A DNA stretch of 53,204 nucleotides, taken from a virus. The translations under genes were made by a program, and so were the position numbers. The first letter of the stretch is position 1; the number at the start of each line of letters is the position of its first letter. The notes below the pieces were generated by a model. It saw only the letters and a list, made by a program, of their open reading frames with translations. It was not told the origin of the DNA and ran no database searches. The DNA is taken from the IMG/VR virus record IMGVR_UViG_3300020333_000061, positions 1 through 53,204 of that record. The stretch is one strand, 5' to 3'. Positions 28,047 through 36,461 of this stretch are shown here, in pieces.

Positions 28047-28772
28047 ATGAATAAAGTACTTTTAGAAAGATTCATTAATAAGTATTCACTTGGAGATAGT
28101 GTACAATCAGTAATACTTACAATAAAAGATAATGTTTTAACTACAGAATTCATCACTCCCGAAAAATCACTTTTAGGAAAATTAGCATTAAATGATTTTC
28201 AATTTGAAGATATTGAATTGGGAATTTATAATACTGCACAATTTTCACGTATGTTAAATGTGTTGGGAGAAGATGTTAAGTTAAATGTATTGAGGTCTGA
28301 AGATACTGCGATATCTGTCAAGTTAGAGGATGTAAATGCTAGTATAAATTATATGTTGAGTGATAAAACGGTCATTCCTCAGGTACCAGAAATGAAAAAT
28401 GTACCAGAATTTCAACTTACACTAGAGATTGATAGTAATTTTGTATCTAGATTTATAGCAAGTAAAAATGCTTTAACAGATAAAGAAACATTTACAATAG
28501 TTACAGATAAAGATAGAGAATCGTGTGATTGTATACTAGGATATTCAAGTATAAATTCAGATAGAATTACAATACCAGTTAATGTAGATCAATTTAATGA
28601 TATGGATTTATTATCATTTAATGCAGATCTTTTTGGGAAAATTCTACAAGCTAATAAAGAATGTAGTAAAGGTAAATTAGAAATTTCTGCACAAGGACTT
28701 GCTAGAGTTACATTTAAGGTAGATAATTATCACGTAGTTTATAATTTAGTAGCGACACAAAGTGCGGACTAA
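28047..28772 (+). CDS. 45: Sliding clamp (T4 gp45-like)
   Basis: A trimeric ring that tethers the polymerase to DNA and, in T4, activates late transcription. At 241 aa it is close to T4 gp45 (228 aa). It has the expected alternating beta-strand/helix pattern with a two-domain architecture, for example LKLNVLRSEDTAISVKLEDV in the first half and LEISAQGLARVTFKVDNYH in the second, and VVYNLVATQSAD at the end. Sequence motifs are weak in this family, so the call rests on length, pattern and position between the polymerase and the clamp loader. It overlaps the following methyltransferase by 11 bases. Confidence 0.85.
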   Translation: MNKVLLERFINKYSLGDSVQSVILTIKDNVLTTEFITPEKSLLGKLALNDFQFEDIELGIYNTAQFSRMLNVLGEDVKLNVLRSEDTAISVKLEDVNASINYMLSDKTVIPQVPEMKNVPEFQLTLEIDSNFVSRFIASKNALTDKETFTIVTDKDRESCDCILGYSSINSDRITIPVNVDQFNDMDLLSFNADLFGKILQANKECSKGKLEISAQGLARVTFKVDNYHVVYNLVATQSAD

Positions 28773-29574
28773 TCATATATACAATGTAGATTGTATAGAG
28801 GGTCTTAAAAAACATATATTAGATAATTCTATAGATCTTTGTGTTACTTCACCACCATATAATGTTGGTATAGAGTATGATAATTGGAATGATTGTTTAA
28901 GATTAGATGATTATATGCAATTTTCTAAAGATTGGTTGACAGAAGTTTATAGAGTTCTGAAACCAGATGGGAGAATTGCAGTTAATATTCCATATGAAGT
29001 TAATATGAAAAAACTTGGGGGACATAATAGAGTTTACATATCATCTGAATATCATCAAATGATGAAGGATATTGGTTTTGGTTTTGGTGGAATTGCAGAT
29101 TTGGTTGAAAAAGCACCTCAAAAAGTAAAATATTCTGCATGGGGCAGTTGGTTATCAGCGTCTGCTCCTTATATGCACAATCCAAAAGAATGTGTATTGA
29201 TAGGTTATAAAGACCAATGGAAAAAGTTAGAAAAAGGTGAATCTTACTGGACTGATTCAGATGAAGATAAAAAAGGATTTATGGAAGTTGTATCTGGATT
29301 GTGGAATTACTTTGCAGAAACTCGTGGAATGACAGAAGCAAATTTTAGTCTTGATATACCAGTTAGGGCTATTAAATTTATGACATACAAAGATGATATA
29401 GTATTGGATCCATTTATGGGAAGTGGTACTACAGCAGTAGCATCAACAAATTTAGATAGAAAGTATATAGGATTTGAAATTTCAAAAGATTATTGTAAGA
29501 TAGCAAGGTCTAGAATTTTAAAAGAAAAAATAAAAATAGAAACTGCAGAGAAGGGATTTGAATTTTGGAAATAG
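28762..29574 (+). CDS. DNA methyltransferase, second (beta class, TSPPY type)
   Basis: A compact SAM-dependent DNA methylase (270 aa). Motif IV is VTSPPYNVGIEY near residues 28-39, and motif I is LDPFMGSGTT near 214-223, followed by RKYIGFEISKDYCKIARSRI: the beta-class order. TSPPY is common in N4-cytosine and some N6-adenine enzymes. It starts with GTG inside the clamp gene and overlaps the clamp loader by 10 bases, so it is embedded in the replisome operon. No restriction endonuclease is visible nearby; it is a solo enzyme, probably used with the Mom-like protein and the first methylase against host restriction. Confidence 0.9.
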   Translation: MRTNHIYNVDCIEGLKKHILDNSIDLCVTSPPYNVGIEYDNWNDCLRLDDYMQFSKDWLTEVYRVLKPDGRIAVNIPYEVNMKKLGGHNRVYISSEYHQMMKDIGFGFGGIADLVEKAPQKVKYSAWGSWLSASAPYMHNPKECVLIGYKDQWKKLEKGESYWTDSDEDKKGFMEVVSGLWNYFAETRGMTEANFSLDIPVRAIKFMTYKDDIVLDPFMGSGTTAVASTNLDRKYIGFEISKDYCKIARSRILKEKIKIETAEKGFEFWK

Positions 29575-30491
29575 AACATCACGGTATTTGGAATGAAAAG
29601 TATCGACCGACTTCTTTGGATACTTATATCGGGAATGAACATTTAAAGTCTAAAGTTAGGATTTTTATAGAAACAAATGACCCGCCTCATTTATTATTTT
29701 ATGGAAGGGCAGGCACAGGTAAGACTACACTTTCAAAGATTATTACAAAGTCTATAGATTGTGAATGTTTGTATATAAATGCATCTGATGAGAATAGTGT
29801 AGATACTGTTAGAGATAAAGTTAAAGGTTTTGCGTCTACATTAGGATTTCAGTCGTTAAAAGTTATAATATTAGATGAGTGTGATTATATCACACCAAAT
29901 GCTCAAGCAGCATTAAGAAACCTAATGGAAACATTTAGTAGACATTGTAGGTTTATTCTAACTTGTAATTATGTAGAGAGAATTATAGACCCAATACAAT
30001 CTAGGTGTCAATCATTTCAGATAGTACCACCATCCAAAAAAGAAGTGGCAGTACATTTATCTGAAATATTAACTAATGAGAATGTAAAATTTGAAGTGGA
30101 TGATATAGCTACAATTATTAATGGAGCATATCCAGATATAAGAAAGGTTATAAATACATCACAAAGACAGGTTGTAGATGGTATTTTACGGATGGATGCT
30201 AGAGAGGTTATTTTAAATGATTATAAGTTACAAATATTAGAAGTTTTAAAATCAAGTAAATCTAAAAAAGAAACATTTAGTGAAATACGACAAATATTAG
30301 CGGACGCAAAGGTTACAGACTTTGCAGATTTTTTTAGATTACTATATGATGAAGTTGATAATTATGGTAGTGGACATATTGCCGAAATTATTTTATTGAT
30401 AGCTAAATATGAACAATCAGATAGTCAGGTAGTTGATAAGGAAATCAATGCTATGGCTATGTTAATTGAAATATTACAGGAAATAAGATGA
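29565..30491 (+). CDS. 44: Clamp loader large subunit (T4 gp44-like AAA+ ATPase)
   Basis: Opens the gp45 ring and loads it on primed DNA, in complex with gp62. Walker A is GRAGTGKT (47-54) and Walker B is IILDECD (101-107). Sensor 1 is ILTCNYVERI (131-140) and the SRC motif is IDPIQSRCQSF (141-151), the RFC signature. Length (308 aa) matches T4 gp44 (319 aa). The start is TTG 29565, with AAGGGA eight bases upstream. In T4 the small subunit gp62 is adjacent; here its likely gene lies about 15 kb downstream at 45708. The next gene overlaps by 4 bases (ATGA). Confidence 0.93.
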   Translation: MEIEHHGIWNEKYRPTSLDTYIGNEHLKSKVRIFIETNDPPHLLFYGRAGTGKTTLSKIITKSIDCECLYINASDENSVDTVRDKVKGFASTLGFQSLKVIILDECDYITPNAQAALRNLMETFSRHCRFILTCNYVERIIDPIQSRCQSFQIVPPSKKEVAVHLSEILTNENVKFEVDDIATIINGAYPDIRKVINTSQRQVVDGILRMDAREVILNDYKLQILEVLKSSKSKKETFSEIRQILADAKVTDFADFFRLLYDEVDNYGSGHIAEIILLIAKYEQSDSQVVDKEINAMAMLIEILQEIR

Positions 30492-31099
30492 AAGATGAAA
30501 AGTATTGGGGTGAAGCTCCTATTAAAAAAATACCTAGTAAAAAACGAGGTGGTGAAGGCGATTATAAACATATAGCAGTAATTGAAAATAAAATTTATTT
30601 TTATGCAGGAGTAAATCGCGATAGTGCAGTAGAACTTAATAAGAAAATTGGAGAGTTACAATCTAAAAGTTTTACTTTAGCTAATAACTTAGATATTGAA
30701 CCGCCAGGTATGCATTTATATATAAATTCTGGAGGAGGGTCGATTACATCAGGTATTTCATCAATGGATACTATACTGAGATGTAAAGTTCCTGTTTATA
30801 CCTATGTTGATGGTTTTGCTGCAAGTGCTGCAACATTCCTTTCAGTAGTAGGTCATAAAAGATTTATGAGTAGACATTCTTATATGTTGATTCATCAGTT
30901 ATCTACAAATTTTTGGGGTAAATATTCTGAGTTCGAAGATGAGAAACAGAATCTTGATTTGATGATGGAAACTATTAAAAGGGTGTATAAGAAACATACA
31001 AAAGTTCCAATGAGAAAAATAGATGAAATTCTGAAACATGATTTGTTGTGGGATGCTAAAACTTGTTTAAAGTATGGATTAATTGATGAGATAATTTAA
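30488..31099 (+). CDS. ClpP-like serine protease
   Basis: ClpP-type peptidase subunit. The Ser-His-Asp triad can be placed: Ser113 in GFAASAATFL, His136 in YMLIHQLS, and Asp185 in LKHDLLWDAK, followed by KYGLIDEI as in bacterial ClpP. LYINSGGGSITSG (78-90) is the oxyanion-region loop. Length (203 aa) is normal, with a slightly extended basic N-terminus (KKIPSKKRGG). Possible roles are degrading host proteins with host ClpX/ClpA, or processing phage proteins; position among replication genes favours an early-to-middle role. It shares bases with the genes on both sides. Confidence 0.9.
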   Translation: MKDEKYWGEAPIKKIPSKKRGGEGDYKHIAVIENKIYFYAGVNRDSAVELNKKIGELQSKSFTLANNLDIEPPGMHLYINSGGGSITSGISSMDTILRCKVPVYTYVDGFAASAATFLSVVGHKRFMSRHSYMLIHQLSTNFWGKYSEFEDEKQNLDLMMETIKRVYKKHTKVPMRKIDEILKHDLLWDAKTCLKYGLIDEII

Positions 31100-31749
31100 T
31101 GTTTTATTGTTTCGGAGACAGTTGGGGTGAAGGTGCTGAGTTAAAGGAAGATGAAAAACCATTTGTTCATTGGTTAGCAAAAGATTTAGATAAATCATAT
31201 AAAAATTTTTCATATGGAGGCAATTCATATCCCAAGATAGTATCTCAGATATTTGATAACATTCATAAGATTAATAATAAAGATATTGTATTAATAGTTA
31301 TTCCACCCGATATACGATGGATGGAAATGGAAGGAAATAGTGGATTTAGATCTTGGACAGTCGATGATGATCCAGAACGATATATGTCTTGGTTAGGTAA
31401 TAAAACAAAAGTTTGGTTTAGATACCACTCTAGCCTATTTACATATACTATTCAATCAGCATTAGATAGTATTGGTTGTAAGTATTTATTTATGCATAAT
31501 TATGGTGGTGAATTTATTATAGACCGTAGATTTAAATCTTTAATTAATGTTGATAATTTTTTAAATATTAAAAAGTCTTTGACTACATTATTAGGTGGAA
31601 ATGATTATTATGAATCTTGGAATTTAAAATCAGATGGTCCAACCACGAAAATTAAGGGGAAAAGTATATATTTTGAAGGAAATGATGTACACCCAAATGA
31701 ATTAGGACATAAGAGAATTGCAAAATTAATTAAAGATAAGATAATATAA
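31099..31749 (+). CDS. SGNH-hydrolase-like protein 1 (216 aa)
   Basis: The GDSL/SGNH lipase-esterase superfamily removes acyl groups from lipids, sugars or peptides. Block I is YCFGDSWGEGAEL with the putative nucleophile Ser8; a Gly/Asn block is FSYGGNSYPKI, and the C-terminal dyad is NDVHPNELGHKRIAKL with Asp196 and His198. Length is typical of the fold. There is no signal peptide, so it probably acts in the cytoplasm. The ATG overlaps the ClpP stop, and the stop overlaps the next ATG (TAATG). This is the first gene of the accessory block. The substrate is unknown. Confidence 0.7.
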   Translation: MFYCFGDSWGEGAELKEDEKPFVHWLAKDLDKSYKNFSYGGNSYPKIVSQIFDNIHKINNKDIVLIVIPPDIRWMEMEGNSGFRSWTVDDDPERYMSWLGNKTKVWFRYHSSLFTYTIQSALDSIGCKYLFMHNYGGEFIIDRRFKSLINVDNFLNIKKSLTTLLGGNDYYESWNLKSDGPTTKIKGKSIYFEGNDVHPNELGHKRIAKLIKDKII

Positions 31750-32822
31750 TGAAACCTCTTTTATCACAATGTTTAATAGGTCATAGATTTGGAAAGATAA
31801 ATGTAAGTAAGGATTATTTTCTTTGTTGTGGGACTCCAGCAATAGGAAATTATGATGTAGATGGTGGGTTTAAGGAATTTTGGAATTCTAAAAAATATAA
31901 TGATTTAAGAAAAGAGTTAAAATATAATTTAGAAGGACAGAATGAAAAATGGAATGGTGATTGTTTTGAATGTCCACATTATGCACAATTAATGATGTTG
32001 AATGAGAGTGGAGAAGTTATAGATGATTTACCTAGAAAAGGACCAAGTGAATTTCAATTTGAAGTAGGAAATCCATGTAATCATAGATGTGATTTTTGTT
32101 GGGGGTGGTCACATACAATGTTGAGTGAAGAAGGTCAATGGAATGGTTGGAAAGAGTGGGCAAAACAAATACTTGACTTGAAAACTTATGTTTCAATTAT
32201 TAATGATTTGAAAGAACTTGGTGGTTGTGAATTGATATCAATAAGTGGTGGTGGCGAACCATTTATTATACCAGATATTATGAAAATGATTGAACACACT
32301 AAAAAATTAGGTTTTAACCTTAAAATATTTACTAATTTTTCAAGGGTTAATTTTAAAGATATAGATAATTTTATTGAATGGGGGGTGGATAGGTTTGAGG
32401 TTAATATATCAGCAGGAACAGAAGAAACTTATTGTAAGGTAAGAAAATTAAAATCTAAGGATTGGAATTTACTTATTGATAATCTTACTTATTTAAATGA
32501 AAAAAGAAAAGAATTAAATTTATCATCACCCATTAAATATGTAGTTATTGTAACTAAAGAGAATATAGAAGAAATAGATGAAATTTTTGAATTGGCAATT
32601 AAACTTGGTTGTTGTTTTATTGATTTTAGAGATTTAGTTTCACAAGGAGTTTATAAGGGGGAAGATTTATTACCATTAGAAAAACAGGTTGAAGTGTTTA
32701 ATGAAAAGTTTTTTAAGAATATAAATAAACACGATTTTAAGGAAGTTAAAGATGAGTATTATTTTTATTCAGAAAGATTAAATATGGGAGTTTTTAATGA
32801 ATGTATTAGTTATAGGGGATAG
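31749..32822 (+). CDS. Radical SAM enzyme with SPASM-like N-terminal cysteines
   Basis: Radical SAM enzymes split S-adenosylmethionine with a 4Fe-4S cluster to start radical chemistry. The cluster motif is CNHRCDFC (Cys110, Cys114, Cys117), and ISISGGGEPF is the glycine-rich SAM-binding motif. Before it, residues 8-75 carry more cysteines: Cys8, FLCCGTPAIGNY with Cys26/Cys27, KEFWNSKKYNDLR, and CFECPHY with Cys72/Cys75. This looks like a SPASM/twitch auxiliary-cluster pattern that usually follows the core. The substrate cannot be deduced. It overlaps the sugar-kinase gene by 26 bases. Confidence 0.85.
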   Translation: MKPLLSQCLIGHRFGKINVSKDYFLCCGTPAIGNYDVDGGFKEFWNSKKYNDLRKELKYNLEGQNEKWNGDCFECPHYAQLMMLNESGEVIDDLPRKGPSEFQFEVGNPCNHRCDFCWGWSHTMLSEEGQWNGWKEWAKQILDLKTYVSIINDLKELGGCELISISGGGEPFIIPDIMKMIEHTKKLGFNLKIFTNFSRVNFKDIDNFIEWGVDRFEVNISAGTEETYCKVRKLKSKDWNLLIDNLTYLNEKRKELNLSSPIKYVVIVTKENIEEIDEIFELAIKLGCCFIDFRDLVSQGVYKGEDLLPLEKQVEVFNEKFFKNINKHDFKEVKDEYYFYSERLNMGVFNECISYRG

Positions 32823-33591
32823 CTGTGAGGACATTTTTATTTATGGAGATATAGAAAGAATAAGTCCAGAAGCACCAGTACCAGTTTTTAAACCAACACA
32901 TGAAGAAAAAAATGGTGGTATGGCTAGAAATGTTGCGGAAAATGTTGAAGCATTAGATATGCATATTCATACTGTAACAAATAAAAATAGTATTACAAAG
33001 ATACGATATGTAGAGAATCGATCTGGTCAAATGGTATTAAGGGTAGATGTACATGACCATTGTGAGAGAGTTGATGAGAGTTTATTAAAAGGACTTACAA
33101 TAAATAAATTTAAACACCCACCATTTGGATTTGGTTCAAGTACTGAGGATTATTATGATGCAATCATTATTTCAGATTATTGTAAAGGGTTTTTAGAAGA
33201 ATCTGATATTCAACATATTTGTGAAAATAATAAGAATGTATTTATTGATACTAAAAAGAAACTTGGTGAATGGATTAAAGACGCAAATTTTATTAAAATA
33301 AATGAATTAGAATATAAAAAGAACCATGAATTATTATCTGATGACGGATTTAAAGAAAAACTTATTGTTACATTAGGTAGTAAAGGTTGTAGATATAAAG
33401 GAGTGGAATATCCAGTAAAAGAAGTTCCAGTAAAAGATGTTAGTGGAGCAGGAGATACATTCATTGCAGGATTAGTTCGTGGTTATTTAGATACAAATAA
33501 TATAGAAAGTGCAATAGAATTTGCACAAGAGTGTACCACCCATGTAGTACAAAAACACGGAGTAGCAACAGTTAATTTAGAGGAGTTATAA
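32797..33591 (+). CDS. PfkB-family sugar kinase, HldE/RfaE domain I-like
   Basis: HldE domain I phosphorylates heptose 7-phosphate at C1 in LPS-heptose synthesis. The N-terminus VLVIGDSCEDIFIYGDIERISPEAPVPVF carries the RISPEAPVPV signature of that family. GGMARNVAENVEAL is the sugar-binding block, and VSGAGDTFIAGLVRGYL is the PfkB ATP/catalytic motif with the base Asp in GAGD. At 264 aa it is shorter than the bacterial domain (about 318 aa), mainly through loss after AVTN-type lid residues near 60. The nucleotidyltransferase half of HldE is absent here. The real sugar may differ. GGGAG lies 6 bases before the ATG. Confidence 0.85.
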   Translation: MNVLVIGDSCEDIFIYGDIERISPEAPVPVFKPTHEEKNGGMARNVAENVEALDMHIHTVTNKNSITKIRYVENRSGQMVLRVDVHDHCERVDESLLKGLTINKFKHPPFGFGSSTEDYYDAIIISDYCKGFLEESDIQHICENNKNVFIDTKKKLGEWIKDANFIKINELEYKKNHELLSDDGFKEKLIVTLGSKGCRYKGVEYPVKEVPVKDVSGAGDTFIAGLVRGYLDTNNIESAIEFAQECTTHVVQKHGVATVNLEEL

Positions 33592-33592
33592 A

Positions 33593-33838
33593 ATGAGTAC
33601 AAAACCAATGAAACCATTAGCCAAACCACAAAAACAAGTAGATTTGTCAAAAGCAGATACTTTGAAGTGTGATGAATGTGGTAATTATCTTTTTATTAAT
33701 TCATATGTAATAAAGAAGGTTTCTGCAATAATATCACCGACTGGTCAGGAAGTAATAGCGCCAGTTCAAGTGTATAGTTGTGGAAATTGTGGAGTGGTTC
33801 CAAAATTATTTACTGAGGGTACTGGGTTAGATTTTTGA
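33593..33838 (+). CDS. Small zinc-ribbon protein (81 aa)
   Basis: Two CxxC pairs, LKCDECGNY (about 24-32) and YSCGNCGVV (about 63-71), enclose a beta-rich segment, the pattern of a zinc ribbon. The N-terminus is Pro/Lys-rich (KPMKPLAKPQKQ). Similar small zinc-binding proteins occur in T4-like phages; their role is not known to me. A strong GAGGAG site lies 7 bases before the ATG. The stop overlaps the start of the next gene. Confidence 0.7.
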   Translation: MSTKPMKPLAKPQKQVDLSKADTLKCDECGNYLFINSYVIKKVSAIISPTGQEVIAPVQVYSCGNCGVVPKLFTEGTGLDF

Positions 33839-34389
33839 AAATATTAGCTTGTTTATCTGGAGGAGTTGAAAGTACTTATGGTGTATATAATTTATTACAG
33901 AATACAGACCATGAAATAGATATATTTCATTTGTATTTTAGAAATCATCCACGATATGAAGGTGAAACTGAAGCGTGTGAACACATTGTAAATTGGTTAG
34001 AAAGTAATACAAGAAAATTTGATTGGAAATCTGCTGACCTAAGTCATAGTGGCGTTGATGAAATTACACAACCACCACATTCATCAGATATATGTTATAC
34101 GATAGTAACTTCTGCGAATATTTCTATTGATGAAAAAGACTATGATGAGGTTAGATTCTTTATAAATAAAAAAGAGTGGGATTCCGCGATAGAAGATAGT
34201 ATTCCTACATTTGATCATCCATTTATGGTAAATTTATTTAATCTAATATTAAGTAGATTTCCTACAATTGATACTAAATTAGGTTTTGATAGAAATGTTG
34301 GTACGTTAAATAAAAAAGAAATATACGAAAAAATACCTGAGGAATTACGAAAATTTATTCATAGTAATGATAAGGAATATAATGTATAA
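33835..34389 (+). CDS. ATP-pyrophosphatase (QueC-like PP-loop) protein 1
   Basis: N-type ATP pyrophosphatases activate a carbonyl group by adenylation, as in QueC, NAD synthetase or tRNA modification enzymes. The PP-loop is CLSGGVESTYGVYNLL, with SGGVES at 8-13 where the family consensus is SGGxDS; the usual Asp is Glu12. EIDIFHLYFRNHPRYEGETEACEHI resembles the region after the loop in QueC. Length (184 aa) is short, and I do not see the C-terminal QueC zinc cysteines, so it may be a half-protein or a relative with another substrate. It starts with TTG overlapping the previous stop (TTGA) and overlaps the next gene by 8 bases. Confidence 0.65.
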   Translation: MKILACLSGGVESTYGVYNLLQNTDHEIDIFHLYFRNHPRYEGETEACEHIVNWLESNTRKFDWKSADLSHSGVDEITQPPHSSDICYTIVTSANISIDEKDYDEVRFFINKKEWDSAIEDSIPTFDHPFMVNLFNLILSRFPTIDTKLGFDRNVGTLNKKEIYEKIPEELRKFIHSNDKEYNV

Positions 34390-35797
34390 ACGAGTAGGTA
34401 ATGGACTTTTTGTTTTAGGTGGGAAGTATATTGATTTGTATAATGAAATTCAAATTAAAACTAAAAAGTTTGTAGAGGAAATTTTTGATGGAGAAGAATT
34501 ATGGACACCTTCTATATTATCTCTAGATAATACAGAAAAAAGTAATTATTTAGATTCTTTTTCTAATCAGGCTCAAATGATTCATAGACATTTAGATGGT
34601 TCTGATATAGGAATGAATTCACCAACTGTATGTTATAATTTATACGCATTATATGCAGATGATGTAGTCGATGGAAATAAAACTTATGTGATGACTGGTA
34701 AATGTAATAGGTTTGAAGAAGGCGAATTACATGATTTGACGAGGTTAATACAATTTACTGGTCAAGAGATTGTACATATAGGTAGTTATGATTATGTAGA
34801 GGATTGTTTTGTAAAATCGGTGAATTATGTAAAAAAAATATTTGATTATTTAGAATTAGATTATAAATTCGAAGTCGCGAATGATCCTTTTTTTGGTGCA
34901 AAATCTGAAGTTAAAAAACGAGCTCAACGAGTCAATGGGTCTAAAATAGAATATAAGTTATATTTTCCAAATGAAGATAAATATCTCCCAGTAGGATCAT
35001 TTAATTTTGTAGGTAATGCTTTTCATGATAGATTTAATATAAAAAATACTCAAACAGAGGATGTTGCTTCTGGTTGTTGGGGGTGGGGATTAGAAAGATT
35101 TATTTATGCATTGATAAGTCAAAAAGGAGAAAATGTTATTTTTAATTATCCTATTACGTTAGATGAAGATAAAAAACATGGATATAAGAATGTTATAGAG
35201 AATGAAGAAGGTTGGTACAGACTAGGTAAAGAAAACTGGTGGTTCGCTAAAAATAATATGGAAAACTATAAAGATATAGATGTAGATTTTAAAGATATCA
35301 AATTTGAAGTTATTACTGATTTAGATTCTTTAGATAGACGTAAAGTTGAAATTATATTGGGATTGAAGGAATGTAATAAAGATATAGGTTGGAAGTATAA
35401 TTGGACATGGAAAGATGCGGAGAATAGAATAAAAGATGGACATATTTTAAAAGCAGCATTTCATAATGGAATGGCAATTCATTGGGATTGGTATTTTACT
35501 AATAGTTTTATAATAAAAGATCACGATTCTTGGAGTGCCGTAGTTAATAAGTTACCTAAAGATTATCATTATTCAGCACATTGGTATTGTCATCCAAAAT
35601 ATAGAAGTAATAGAAAATATCCTACATTTATAAAAGATTTTATTTCAGCTTCATATAATTGGAGTTATAATAATGGTTACACTACTGATGTAAATTATCA
35701 AGATGGTTGGAATTGGAAATCTTTAAAGATTGTGAAAAAGATGGGACACGTTGGTTCTAATTGGATAGAAGAATTTGGTGAAATAAATGAATTATGA
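34382..35797 (+). CDS. Amino acid:[carrier protein] ligase-like domain joined to GNAT-like domain
   Basis: The first ~290 residues resemble class II aminoacyl-tRNA-synthetase-derived ligases of the Bradyrhizobium amino acid:[carrier protein] type: LHDLTRLIQFTGQEIVHIG (motif-2-like), NDPFFGAKSEV, LPVGSFNFVGNAF, and GCWGWGLERFIYAL (motif-3-like with Arg). Such enzymes load an amino acid on a carrier protein rather than tRNA. The last ~170 residues read like a GNAT acyltransferase: WYCHPKYRSNRKYPTFIKD, DVNYQDGWNWKSLKIVKKMG. I chose ATG 34382, with TAAGGA five bases upstream; an in-frame ATG at 34367 lacks a site. The product is probably an aminoacyl intermediate passed on to a small molecule. 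No carrier protein gene is visible in the window. Confidence 0.65.
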   Translation: MYKRVGNGLFVLGGKYIDLYNEIQIKTKKFVEEIFDGEELWTPSILSLDNTEKSNYLDSFSNQAQMIHRHLDGSDIGMNSPTVCYNLYALYADDVVDGNKTYVMTGKCNRFEEGELHDLTRLIQFTGQEIVHIGSYDYVEDCFVKSVNYVKKIFDYLELDYKFEVANDPFFGAKSEVKKRAQRVNGSKIEYKLYFPNEDKYLPVGSFNFVGNAFHDRFNIKNTQTEDVASGCWGWGLERFIYALISQKGENVIFNYPITLDEDKKHGYKNVIENEEGWYRLGKENWWFAKNNMENYKDIDVDFKDIKFEVITDLDSLDRRKVEIILGLKECNKDIGWKYNWTWKDAENRIKDGHILKAAFHNGMAIHWDWYFTNSFIIKDHDSWSAVVNKLPKDYHYSAHWYCHPKYRSNRKYPTFIKDFISASYNWSYNNGYTTDVNYQDGWNWKSLKIVKKMGHVGSNWIEEFGEINEL

Positions 35798-36461
35798 AAA
35801 TATCGTTTTATCGAATCTTAATATTTATCTTGACAATTATGAAAATGTATTTGGACATTCACACAGACCACTTGATTTAAATACAGAAAGATATAAAAAA
35901 AATATAGCATTTTTTGGATGTTCTCTCACATATGGTGAAGGAGTAAAAAATGAAGATACTTATCCTTCACAAATCCAAAAACTATCTAATGATGAATTCA
36001 ATTGTTTGAATTTTGGAGTTCCAGGTGGGAGTATAGATTTAGCTTATGTCATTTACAATAAAGTTATAAAGAAACTTGATATAGATTGTGTAGTTATTCA
36101 ATGGCCAAATTTTGACAGAAGAATGTATTTTAATGAAGGTGAATATGTTGGATATTATCCAAATGATGGAAAGGATATAACAAAACCTTTTAGTAAAATT
36201 GCTGATTGGGATTATGTTATTAGTAGAAATTTATCTAATTTACAAGTGATAAATTCATTTAAAAAAGTTTATAATTTATCACCGAAGATTGGACACGAAC
36301 AAAGAGAGTTATTTGAATTATATAATATTGATAATATTTTAAAGTTTCCATTCTATTTAGATACTGAAAATAAATACAGACTTAAAGACGGCCATCCAAA
36401 TGAATTATGGTATGATAATTATTCGAAATATTTGTATAAGGAATTAATAAGAGATGAATGA
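35787..36461 (+). CDS. SGNH-hydrolase-like protein 2 (224 aa)
   Basis: The SGNH pattern is clear: IAFFGCSLTYGEGVKNEDTY, with Ser in G-x-S near residue 46, FGVPGGSIDLAYVIYN as the Gly block, VVIQWPNFDRR in the Asn-block position, and DGHPNELWYDNYSKYL as the Asp-x-His dyad near the C-terminus. The G-x-S-x-T-x-G form differs from the GDSW of protein 1. No signal peptide. It overlaps its neighbours by 11 and 8 bases. An acyl-transfer or de-acylation role in the same pathway as its neighbours is inferred. Confidence 0.7.
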   Translation: MNYENIVLSNLNIYLDNYENVFGHSHRPLDLNTERYKKNIAFFGCSLTYGEGVKNEDTYPSQIQKLSNDEFNCLNFGVPGGSIDLAYVIYNKVIKKLDIDCVVIQWPNFDRRMYFNEGEYVGYYPNDGKDITKPFSKIADWDYVISRNLSNLQVINSFKKVYNLSPKIGHEQRELFELYNIDNILKFPFYLDTENKYRLKDGHPNELWYDNYSKYLYKELIRDE

